29,512 nucleotides of DNA from Actinomycetota bacterium (GTDB taxonomy: Bacteria; Actinomycetota; Actinomycetes; Nanopelagicales; Nanopelagicaceae): NCBI GenBank assembly GCA_010032085.1, contig RGYL01000002.1:1-29512 (forward strand), in the 5' to 3' direction. The notes under the pieces were generated by a model, which was given only the letters and a program-made list of their open reading frames with translations, did no database searches and had not been told where the DNA came from. Position 1 is the first letter of the stretch, and each line of letters begins with the position of its first letter. This document shows positions 23,356 to 29,512 of this stretch, piece by piece. Both the position numbers and the translations under genes were made by a program.

Positions 23356-23361
23356 ACGCTA
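23356..23361 (-). promoter_or_regulatory. -10-like box TAGCGT for the desulfurase-like gene
   Basis: TAGCGT fits TAnnnT and ends 7 bases before the GTG start at 23348, consistent with a leaderless message. Read with the divergent ctaC box, both promoters share the 56-base gap. Confidence 0.35.
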
Positions 23362-23392
23362 CCGGCTAAAGGGCTGGTTAGCGACCGGCGAC

Positions 23393-23398
23393 TATCCT
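23393..23398 (+). promoter_or_regulatory. -10-like box TATCCT for the ctaCDF operon
   Basis: TATCCT fits TAnnnT and is followed by exactly 6 bases and the ctaC ATG. No ribosome site is present, so the oxidase operon message is probably leaderless. Confidence 0.5.
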
Positions 23399-23404
23399 TA
23401 GACC

Positions 23405-24160
23405 ATGCTTGGTTTGGTGCGCCGACTTAAGTTTGCTCCACTTCTTGCGCTGCTCTTCCTAAGCGGCTGTTCCTCAGAAGAATTGTCGGGAATTGGTTTC
23501 CAAGAGAACACCTCCAGCGTAAATCAGACCTCATTTGGCCTATGGCAAGGCGCTTGGCTAGCCGCGGCAATCGTAGGCGCCTTCACCTTGATATTGATTC
23601 TCTGGCCAGCAATCTTTCACCGTAAGAAAGATGAGAAGTTTCCCAAGCAATTTCAATACAACGTCCCGGCCGAGATTGCTTACACGGTAATTCCATTTGT
23701 GATTATCGCGGTTCTCTTTGGCTACACCGCTAAGGCGCAGAATGAAATCACTTCAGTCTCTCCAGCAACCGCAAGTGAAGTCCATGATGTAACTGTAAAT
23801 GCGATCCAATGGTCTTGGCAGTTCACTTACGAAGAGGCAGGACCCGGAACAACTGTTACGGGAACTCCGGCTCAACCGCCGACGCTTTATCTACCGCAAG
23901 GTGAACCAGTACGTTTTAAGATCACTGCATCAGATGTAGTTCACGGTTTCTGGATTCCCGCATTCATGATTCAAATCCAGAATATTCCGGGTTTTGAAAA
24001 TGAAATTGAATTTACCGCAAACGAGTTGGGCACTTTCCCGGGACGTTGCAACATCTTGTGCGGTCGCCAACATTCACAAATGCTCTTTGATGTCAAAGTC
24101 GTAACCCCCGCTGAGTACGACGCATACATTGAATCACTTAAGGCAGGTGTGACGTCATGA
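23405..24160 (+). CDS. ctaC: Cytochrome c oxidase subunit II
   Basis: A 251-residue subunit II that takes electrons from the cytochrome c domain of the bc1 complex through its CuA centre. It has a lipoprotein signal with lipobox LSGC (C22), two helices (about 46-70 and 90-108) and a C-terminal cupredoxin domain. CuA ligands are H180, C215, C219, H223 and M226 (VVHGFW and GRCNILCGRQHSQM). In the usual CxExC motif the glutamate is replaced by isoleucine (C-N-I-L-C), so the side chain that normally helps bind Mg at the subunit I/II interface is missing. First gene of ctaC-ctaD-ctaF; its TGA overlaps the ctaD ATG. Confidence 0.96.
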   Translation: MLGLVRRLKFAPLLALLFLSGCSSEELSGIGFQENTSSVNQTSFGLWQGAWLAAAIVGAFTLILILWPAIFHRKKDEKFPKQFQYNVPAEIAYTVIPFVIIAVLFGYTAKAQNEITSVSPATASEVHDVTVNAIQWSWQFTYEEAGPGTTVTGTPAQPPTLYLPQGEPVRFKITASDVVHGFWIPAFMIQIQNIPGFENEIEFTANELGTFPGRCNILCGRQHSQMLFDVKVVTPAEYDAYIESLKAGVTS

Positions 24161-25833
24161 CAACTTTTGCTACCCGTCCGGCGGAGCGTTCCGCACCAAA
24201 GCCCCCAGCACCAACTAGCAAAGGTAAGTTGGCGCTCAAGATTCTTACCACCACCGATCACAAGGTGATCGGTTATCTCTACCTTGGAACTTCATTCTTC
24301 TGGTTCTTGATTGGCGGCTTACTTGCACTTGCTATCCGCGCTGAGCTTGCTCAACCCGGAATGCAATTCATGAGCTCCGAGCAATACAACCAGGTCTTTA
24401 CGATGCACGGAACGATCATGTTATTGATGTTTGCAACGCCGCTCTTCGTGGGTTTTGCAAATGTCATCATGCCACTACAAATCGGCGCCGCAGATGTTGC
24501 CTTCCCGCGGATGAACATGCTCTCTTATTGGCTTTATTTCTTCGGCAGCATCATGGCCACCGCCGGATTCTTAACTCCAGGTGGTGCCGCATCCTTTGGC
24601 TGGACCGCTTATGCGCCACTTTCAAATCACATCTATTCTCCTGGGATAGGTGCTGATCTTTGGATTGTGGGACTTGCAGTAAGTGGACTTGGAACGATTC
24701 TCGGTGGCGTTAACTTCGTAACAACAATTTTCACAATGCGCGCTCCTGGCATGACGATGTTCCGTATGCCGATCTTCACTTGGAACACGCTTCTTACAGC
24801 GATACTTGTTTTGATCGCTTTCCCTCCGCTTGCCGCTGCGCTACTTGCACTTGAATCCGATCGACTCTTTGGTTCACATATCTTCGATCCGGCAAATGGT
24901 GGCGCGATGTTATGGCAGCACATTTTCTGGTTCTTTGGACACCCAGAGGTTTATATCTTGGCGCTACCTTTCTTTGGTATCGCAACTGAGATTCTCCCGG
25001 TCTTTAGTCGAAAGCCAATATTTGGTTATAAAGGCCTTATTGCTGCAACTATCGCAATCGCTGCCCTCTCGGTTGCTGTTTGGGCGCACCATATGTACGC
25101 AAGCGGACAAGTTGATCTCGCCTTCTTCTCCTTTATGACATTCCTAATTGCAGTTCCAACGGGAGTGAAATTCTTCAATTGGATTGGAACCATGTGGCGA
25201 GGTTCCCTCACTTTTGAAACTCCGATGCTTTGGGTCATGGGATTCCTTGTTACCTTCTTGTTGGGCGGCCTAACCGGTGTGATTCTTGCCAGCCCACCAC
25301 TTGACTTCGCAGTCTCCGCCTCATATTTCGTAGTAGCCCATTTCCATTACGTTCTCTTTGGAACCGTGGTCTTTGCGATGTTTGCCGGTTTCTATTTCTG
25401 GTGGCCCAAGATGACCGGAAGAATGCTCAACGAAACTCTCGGAAAGATTCACTTCTGGACCCTCTTCATCGGATTCCACACGACCTTCCTAATTCAACAT
25501 TGGCTTGGAATTAAGGGATTCCCACGTCGCTACGCTGATTATTTGGCAACTGATGGCTTTACATTCATGAATATGGTCTCGACTGTGGGAGCGGCGTTAC
25601 TCGCTCTCTCCATGATTCCATTTGCAATCAATGTATGGATTACCCGTAACGCTCCTAAAGTCACAAGTAATGATCCATGGGGCTACGGAGCCTCCTTGGA
25701 ATGGGCGACGAGCTGTCCTCCGCCTCGCCACAACTTCCTCTCGATGCCCAAGATTCGCTCGGAGCGGCCCGCCTTCGATCTACATCACCCGGAGCATGCC
25801 GAGATAATCTCGCATAAGAAAGGTTCGCATTAA
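24157..25833 (+). CDS. ctaD: Cytochrome c oxidase subunit I (aa3 type)
   Basis: A 558-residue subunit I with about twelve membrane helices; it reduces oxygen to water and pumps protons. Ligands: H84 and H397 (low-spin heme a), H395 (heme a3), H262, H311 and H312 (CuB). WFFGHPEVYIL (258-268) contains the H262-Y266 cross-link pair and glutamate E264 of the D-channel. D113 and N120 (AADVAFPRMN) mark the D-channel entrance, and SFMTFLIAVPTGVK (325-338) lines the K-channel. All conserved, so this is an A-type proton-pumping oxidase. Subunit III (ctaE) is not seen; in relatives it lies just beyond qcrC. Confidence 0.98.
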   Translation: MTTFATRPAERSAPKPPAPTSKGKLALKILTTTDHKVIGYLYLGTSFFWFLIGGLLALAIRAELAQPGMQFMSSEQYNQVFTMHGTIMLLMFATPLFVGFANVIMPLQIGAADVAFPRMNMLSYWLYFFGSIMATAGFLTPGGAASFGWTAYAPLSNHIYSPGIGADLWIVGLAVSGLGTILGGVNFVTTIFTMRAPGMTMFRMPIFTWNTLLTAILVLIAFPPLAAALLALESDRLFGSHIFDPANGGAMLWQHIFWFFGHPEVYILALPFFGIATEILPVFSRKPIFGYKGLIAATIAIAALSVAVWAHHMYASGQVDLAFFSFMTFLIAVPTGVKFFNWIGTMWRGSLTFETPMLWVMGFLVTFLLGGLTGVILASPPLDFAVSASYFVVAHFHYVLFGTVVFAMFAGFYFWWPKMTGRMLNETLGKIHFWTLFIGFHTTFLIQHWLGIKGFPRRYADYLATDGFTFMNMVSTVGAALLALSMIPFAINVWITRNAPKVTSNDPWGYGASLEWATSCPPPRHNFLSMPKIRSERPAFDLHHPEHAEIISHKKGSH

Positions 25834-26237
25834 TGAAGTTTGGTTATCGCCTCTTCTTATTTCTTGCCTTTTTTTATGCGCTCCTAACAGTTGTCTATTG
25901 GCAGATGGCTAATGAACCTGTTGGAATTACTGCTCTTGCACTTAGTTCGGGTTTAGCGCTAATCATCGGGTACTACTTCTGGTTCATTAATCGGCGGACC
26001 GGGGGAGTTCTTCCGGAAGATAATCTGACCGCTGAGATTTCAGATGGCGCCGGCGAACTTGGGTTTTACAGTCCATATTCTTGGTGGCCCCTTCCAGTTG
26101 CAGTCTCGGCAACCGCTGCCGGGCTTGGCTTAATTATTGGCTGGTGGCTCACCTTAATAGCGGTCGGAGCGTTATTAATTTCCGTTCTGGGATTCGTTCT
26201 TGAATATGAGCGCCCAAGTAATTCGGCGAACCACTAG
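25833..26237 (+). CDS. ctaF: Cytochrome c oxidase subunit IV, actinobacterial type
   Basis: A 134-residue membrane protein with helices near residues 4-24, 31-52 and paired helices at about 87-123. The segment RRTGGVLPEDN (54-64) and EISDGAGELGFYSPYSWWPL (68-87) is the hallmark of the actinobacterial CtaF, a small subunit of the bc1-aa3 supercomplex. Its ATG overlaps the ctaD stop by one base (TAATG). Confidence 0.93.
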   Translation: MKFGYRLFLFLAFFYALLTVVYWQMANEPVGITALALSSGLALIIGYYFWFINRRTGGVLPEDNLTAEISDGAGELGFYSPYSWWPLPVAVSATAAGLGLIIGWWLTLIAVGALLISVLGFVLEYERPSNSANH

Positions 26238-26249
26238 CGAAAGAGTCTT

Positions 26250-26729
26250 ATGGGAGATATCCGCGCTGAGATTCACAAAACTGGCATAAACGAATTTCGC
26301 TCCTGCAGCATAACGATTGCTAGACCGGCCGCGGAGATTTTCAAGATTCTTAGCGATCCAAAGATGCACTCGGTAATCGATGGCTCTAATAGCGTCAAGG
26401 CCGTGAATTGGGGCCCAGATAAGTTGTCCATGGGGGCAAAGTTTGGAATGAAGATGAAGATTGGCATCCGCTACAAAATCACAAATATCGTCACGGAATA
26501 TAAAGAGAATGAAGTGATTGCCTGGCGACACTTAGGGCGATGGGTCTGGCGCTACGAATTGAAGGCGTTATCACCTAACGAGACTCTAGTGACCGAGAGT
26601 TTTGATTCAAGACCCTCGCACTTAAACGCCTGGTTGAGGTTTCGAAATGCCTACGATTACGCAGATATTGCGATTGCCAAGACGCTCGTTCGATTAAAGC
26701 GTTTTGCTGAAACGGGCGAAGCTAAATAG
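26250..26729 (+). CDS. SRPBCC / polyketide cyclase-dehydrase family protein
   Basis: A 159-residue START-like (Bet v1 fold) protein. SCSITIARPAAEIFKILSDP (19-38) is the typical first strand and helix, followed by beta strands with VNWGPDKLSMGAKF and VIAWRHLGRW, and a long C-terminal helix (about 131-155) ending with LVRLKRFAE. These proteins bind hydrophobic ligands; no specific ligand or catalytic residue is evident. It lies 12 bases after ctaF, so it is probably co-transcribed with the oxidase genes. Its stop is only 5 bases from the qcrB stop on the other strand. Whether it has a role in respiration is unknown. Confidence 0.82.
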   Translation: MGDIRAEIHKTGINEFRSCSITIARPAAEIFKILSDPKMHSVIDGSNSVKAVNWGPDKLSMGAKFGMKMKIGIRYKITNIVTEYKENEVIAWRHLGRWVWRYELKALSPNETLVTESFDSRPSHLNAWLRFRNAYDYADIAIAKTLVRLKRFAETGEAK

Positions 26730-26734
26730 TTTTT

Positions 26735-28327
26735 TTAGTGGTGCCCATCTTCTAATTCCAACATATCTTTCGATGTTGGTTTAGCGATCTGTTCTTGGCT
26801 CGCACGTGACATACGAGCCCGAACCTTTCCTTTTAATCCTTGTGGGTTAGCTACGCCATTATCATCACTCGCGCCGACTTCAAGCGCGGGGAGTTGTTCG
26901 TGGCTGGTGAGTAAGTAGGCCTTCTCGGGGGAAAGTGGCTCATGAACTTCAATGAACTCACCATGAGGCAACATAACCAGGCGCCCGGTTTCACGACCAT
27001 GGAGAACCTTTTCGCGATCGGCCCGTTGTAGCGATAGACAGATGCGCTTGGTTATGACAAACGCAATCGGTGGAAGCGCTATCAAGCCAATTCGCGAGAA
27101 CCACATAATCTGATTTATTGAAAGATCGAAATGCGTTGCCAGCAAATCATTTCCGCCATTAATTAGCGCCACCAAGGCGAATGTAAGTGACATGGCTCCG
27201 ATGGCAGTTCGATTTGGATTATTACGTGGACGATCGAGAAGATGGTGTTCGCGCTTGTCCCCAGTCATCCATTGTTCGATAAATGGATAGAAGGCCATCA
27301 ATGTAAAGATGATGCCAGGAATTATTAATCCGGGAATCAAGATGTTCCATGAAATTGTGATGCCAAAGGCATGCGTCTCAATTGGAGGTGCGGCTCGCAC
27401 TAATCCGTCGAGCCAACCCATGTACCAATCCGGTTGCGATCCTGCTCCAATTTGGCCGGGGTTATAAGGACCAAATATCCAGATCGGATTTATCTGGGCG
27501 ACGGCGCCAAGAAATGCGGTTACACCAAAGACGATAAAGAAGAAACCACCAGCTTTTGCCATATAAACCGGCATAAGTGGGTAGCCAACGACATTCTTCT
27601 CAGTTCTTCCAGGTCCTGGGTATTGGGTGTGCTTCTGGTACCAGACCAACATCAAGTGCGCGGTAATAAGAGCAAGCATGATTCCAGGGATTAGGAGAAT
27701 GTGAGCGGCATAGATTCGTTGAATAAACATCTCGCCCGGGAATGCGCCACCAAATACAAAGTAGGAGAGGTAAGAGCCAACGACCGGTATAGCCTGGATT
27801 ATCGCTTCAGCGATGCGAATTCCGGTTCCGGAGAGAAGATCATCGGGGAGTGAATAACCAAGGAAACCTTCGACAATTCCAAGAGTTAATAGCGCGACGC
27901 CGATAATCCAATTTAACTCACGTGGCTTTCTAAATGCGCCGGTAAAAAAGACGCGCATCATGTGAATGACCATCGCCGCCATAAATATCAGAGCTGCCCA
28001 ATGATGAATCTGGCGCATCAATAATCCACCGCGAACATCAAAGGAGATGTGAAGCGCTGAGGCGTATGCCGCAGACATCTTTACTCCATTTAGGGGTTCA
28101 TATGAACCCTCATACTCAACTTCGCGCATGGATGGGTCGAACCAGAATGTTAAGAAGGTTCCAGAAAGAAGAAGGATGACGAAGGAGTACATGACAATTT
28201 CGCCCAACATGAATGACCAGTGATCAGGGAAAACCTTGGTGATGGTTTTCTTCAGCCACTTCGCAGCACCGGTGCGCTCATCAATAAAGTTGGCAGTTCC
28301 GCCTGCTACACGCTCTCGTGCGCTCAT
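26735..28327 (-). CDS. qcrB: Cytochrome bc1 complex cytochrome b subunit
   Basis: A 530-residue membrane protein; it oxidises menaquinol at the Qp site and carries two b hemes. Heme ligand candidates are H108 or H109 (RQIHHWAA), H122 (VIHMMR), H209 (AAHILL) and H224 (TAHLML). The Qp motif is PDWYMGW (299-305), the Asp variant of PEWY typical of Actinobacteria. It has the long C-terminal extension seen in the QcrB of this phylum (helices to about 430, then a cytoplasmic tail). It begins directly after the qcrA stop (TAA ATG). It is the well-known target of Q203-type inhibitors in mycobacteria. Confidence 0.97.
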   Translation of the reverse strand: MSARERVAGGTANFIDERTGAAKWLKKTITKVFPDHWSFMLGEIVMYSFVILLLSGTFLTFWFDPSMREVEYEGSYEPLNGVKMSAAYASALHISFDVRGGLLMRQIHHWAALIFMAAMVIHMMRVFFTGAFRKPRELNWIIGVALLTLGIVEGFLGYSLPDDLLSGTGIRIAEAIIQAIPVVGSYLSYFVFGGAFPGEMFIQRIYAAHILLIPGIMLALITAHLMLVWYQKHTQYPGPGRTEKNVVGYPLMPVYMAKAGGFFFIVFGVTAFLGAVAQINPIWIFGPYNPGQIGAGSQPDWYMGWLDGLVRAAPPIETHAFGITISWNILIPGLIIPGIIFTLMAFYPFIEQWMTGDKREHHLLDRPRNNPNRTAIGAMSLTFALVALINGGNDLLATHFDLSINQIMWFSRIGLIALPPIAFVITKRICLSLQRADREKVLHGRETGRLVMLPHGEFIEVHEPLSPEKAYLLTSHEQLPALEVGASDDNGVANPQGLKGKVRARMSRASQEQIAKPTSKDMLELEDGHH

Positions 28328-29329
28328 TTAAGAATCACGCCCCCAGAAACTCGGTCCAACAGCTTCGCTAAATGGCGCCTTTGCCACTAAGTAACCCTCG
28401 TTATCAACCGTTATGGCTAATTGTGGCAGCGGACGCGCAGCCGGTCCAAAGATAACTTTTGCGGCCCGGGTCACATCAAAAGTGGATTGATGACAAGGGC
28501 AGAGTAAGTGTTTTGTAGTCTGCTCATAGAGAGCTACGGCACATCCCATATGAGAACAAATCTTGGAAAAGGCGATTATGCCTTCGTATGTCCAAGAGAG
28601 GCGTTCGGCATCGAGGTTGAATTCCTCGGGGCGCACTCGGATAAGAAGGACCGAGTCTTGGGCAATGTCATCTAGATGGCGAACCTTTCCGGGGGGGAAT
28701 TCAGGTTGCACTTGGGCAACGCCACCAACTTCAAGGTCTGAAGGGCGAATTGGTCGATCGCCTGGATCTGTTACGAGGCGTGTTCCAGCTTTCCAATTTG
28801 TCTCGTTCAATTCATTTTCTGGAAGTGGGCCAAGATCGCGCAGAAGCAAAATGGGGGAGAGGCCGACTAAACCGAGAGCAAGTCCCAAAGTGCGCTTAAT
28901 CAGCGGGCGGCGACCGAGTCCTGCTTGCGCTGCTCCATCTTTAACTGTTGCAACAAAAGCCTCGCGATCTTCATCTTTAGACCGCTGCTCCTTTCGATAA
29001 TCAACAACTTCATGATCCGGCATTAGGGTCTTCGCCCAATGAACAGCTCCCATGCCAATAAAAAAGAGCGCCATGGCAAGGCCAAGACCTAGGAAGAGTT
29101 GATGCGCATTAGTGGTTCCGAAGATTGGTAGGAAGATTAATTGATCTTGGGGAATCCAGATATATGAGTAGATGAATAAAAGCGTTCCAATTACCGAGAA
29201 GAGAAAGAGAATCGAAACTTGGCGCTCTGCCTTCTTGGCAGCTAATGGATCAACATCAGTTTTTCGATGTAGATGCTCGGGCAGACCAGGATCTGAAAGT
29301 GGTTCTAACTCGTTCTTCATCTCACTCAT
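28328..29329 (-). CDS. qcrA: Cytochrome bc1 complex Rieske iron-sulfur subunit
   Basis: A 333-residue Rieske protein. The [2Fe-2S] ligands are C258 and H260 (CSHMGC) and C277 and H280 (CPCHQS); C263 and C279 form the stabilising disulfide. N-terminal helices lie at about 38-56 and 75-95, and a third at 146-164 is preceded by GRRPLIKRT (139-147), so a twin arginine lies just before the last helix. This matches the three-helix QcrA of Streptomyces, where Sec inserts two helices and Tat exports the folded Rieske domain. The start is the ATG that overlaps the qcrC stop by one base; the 21 extra codons upstream belong to qcrC in another frame. Confidence 0.96.
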   Translation of the reverse strand: MSEMKNELEPLSDPGLPEHLHRKTDVDPLAAKKAERQVSILFLFSVIGTLLFIYSYIWIPQDQLIFLPIFGTTNAHQLFLGLGLAMALFFIGMGAVHWAKTLMPDHEVVDYRKEQRSKDEDREAFVATVKDGAAQAGLGRRPLIKRTLGLALGLVGLSPILLLRDLGPLPENELNETNWKAGTRLVTDPGDRPIRPSDLEVGGVAQVQPEFPPGKVRHLDDIAQDSVLLIRVRPEEFNLDAERLSWTYEGIIAFSKICSHMGCAVALYEQTTKHLLCPCHQSTFDVTRAAKVIFGPAARPLPQLAITVDNEGYLVAKAPFSEAVGPSFWGRDS

Positions 29330-29512
29330 TAGCGCGCCTTTGTGGTTAACCAGACTGCGATTCCGATCAAAATTCCAAGACCGAGCACCCAAGCAACGGC
29401 GCCTTCAGTAACTGGGCCAACTCGTCCAAGTGCTGCGCCACCTTGTGACGGCTCGCTTTCTACAAATTTGATCCACTTTATGATTGAAAGTTTCTCTTCG
29501 TGAGTAAGAACT
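29329..29512 (-). CDS. qcrC: Cytochrome bc1 complex diheme cytochrome c subunit, C-terminal part
   Basis: The last 60 residues, cut by the window edge. The frame reads through LTHEEKLSIIKWIKFV, then GGAALGRVGPVTEG and a C-terminal membrane helix (GAVAWVLGLGILIGIAVW), ending in LTTKAR. The GRxGPVxEG sequence before a single C-terminal helix is typical of actinobacterial QcrC, whose two c-type heme domains (outside this window) pass electrons to CuA. It leads the qcrC-qcrA-qcrB operon here, with one-base overlap into qcrA. Confidence 0.88.
   Translation of the reverse strand, partial: VLTHEEKLSIIKWIKFVESEPSQGGAALGRVGPVTEGAVAWVLGLGILIGIAVWLTTKAR

Noticed and set aside
26730..26736. T-run between SRPBCC and qcrB as a terminator
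   Set aside because: The nearest hairpin (CGTTT / AAACG inside the SRPBCC gene) is weak and too far from the T-run.
27409..27432. PDWY in place of PEWY in QcrB as an anomaly
   Set aside because: An aspartate in this motif is usual for actinobacterial QcrB.
29330..29392. 21-codon upstream extension of qcrA
   Set aside because: These bases encode the conserved C-terminal helix of QcrC in a different frame; the TAATG junction gives the natural qcrA start.
1..29512. Mobile elements, CRISPR arrays, tRNA or rRNA genes
   Set aside because: No transposase, integrase, direct-repeat array or RNA gene was seen; the gaps between genes are too small to hide them, except the riboswitch leader.

Overview
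The window looks like a stretch of a streamlined, moderately AT-rich actinobacterial chromosome. My best guess is a freshwater Nanopelagicales (acI / Planktophila-like) genome. The evidence is marker families typical of Actinobacteria (DUF4191, DUF3043, the actinobacterial CtaF subunit IV, a three-helix Rieske protein with a late twin arginine), gene order, very tight packing, and frequent start codons placed directly downstream of -10-like boxes. The genus is inference. As I remember those genomes, the order glnA - RDD - DUF4191 - lipA - lipB, TIGR01777 epimerase, E2 acyltransferase, pepA, gcvT, nadA/HesB, ctaC/ctaF, qcrCAB matches the region around glnA1 to qcrB in Mycobacterium tuberculosis and its Streptomyces counterpart, so this is ancestral core chromosome, not a mobile island. 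I see no tRNA, rRNA, CRISPR array, insertion sequence or phage gene. No gene-free stretch exceeds about 300 bases.

Layout. Bases 1-4013: glnA (5' part only), then a convergent RDD membrane protein, then the leftward operon lipB-lipA-plsC-DUF4191 (lipoate attachment and synthesis, acyltransfer). Bases 4081-8435: rightward MMPL exporter, Gfo/Idh/MocA oxidoreductase and FAD-dependent oxidoreductase. Bases 8419-13955: leftward pepA-lpd-sucB-TIGR01777 epimerase. Bases 13973-15088: gcvT, divergent from pepA across a 17-base gap. Bases 15045-19140: a leftward unit headed by a cobalamin riboswitch, encoding a secreted membrane-anchored protein and an ECF transporter (T subunit, double ATPase, S subunit). 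Bases 19175-22257: aldo/keto reductase, DUF3043, nadA and a HesB/ErpA-type Fe-S carrier. Bases 22254-23348: a cysteine-desulfurase-like protein that lacks the PLP lysine. Bases 23405-29512: aa3 oxidase genes ctaC-ctaD-ctaF and an SRPBCC protein, converging on qcrC(3' end)-qcrA-qcrB of the cytochrome bc1 complex.

How the genes work together. LipB and LipA make the lipoyl groups carried by the E2 enzyme (two lipoyl domains) and by GcvH of the glycine cleavage system. Lpd re-oxidises those groups, and GcvT is the aminomethyltransferase of glycine cleavage. QcrCAB and CtaCDF form the bc1-aa3 respiratory branch, which in Actinobacteria is a supercomplex. NadA and LipA both need Fe-S clusters, which fits the neighbouring HesB-type carrier. 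The riboswitch-headed ECF unit most likely imports cobalamin.

The items most worth a second look are: the cobalamin-riboswitch ECF operon with its poorly understood surface protein; the desulfurase-like protein without the PLP lysine but with the catalytic-cysteine loop; a consistent leaderless-promoter arrangement, including a shared TAGGTTA box serving pepA and gcvT in both directions; and convergent genes whose coding sequences overlap at five of six 3' junctions.
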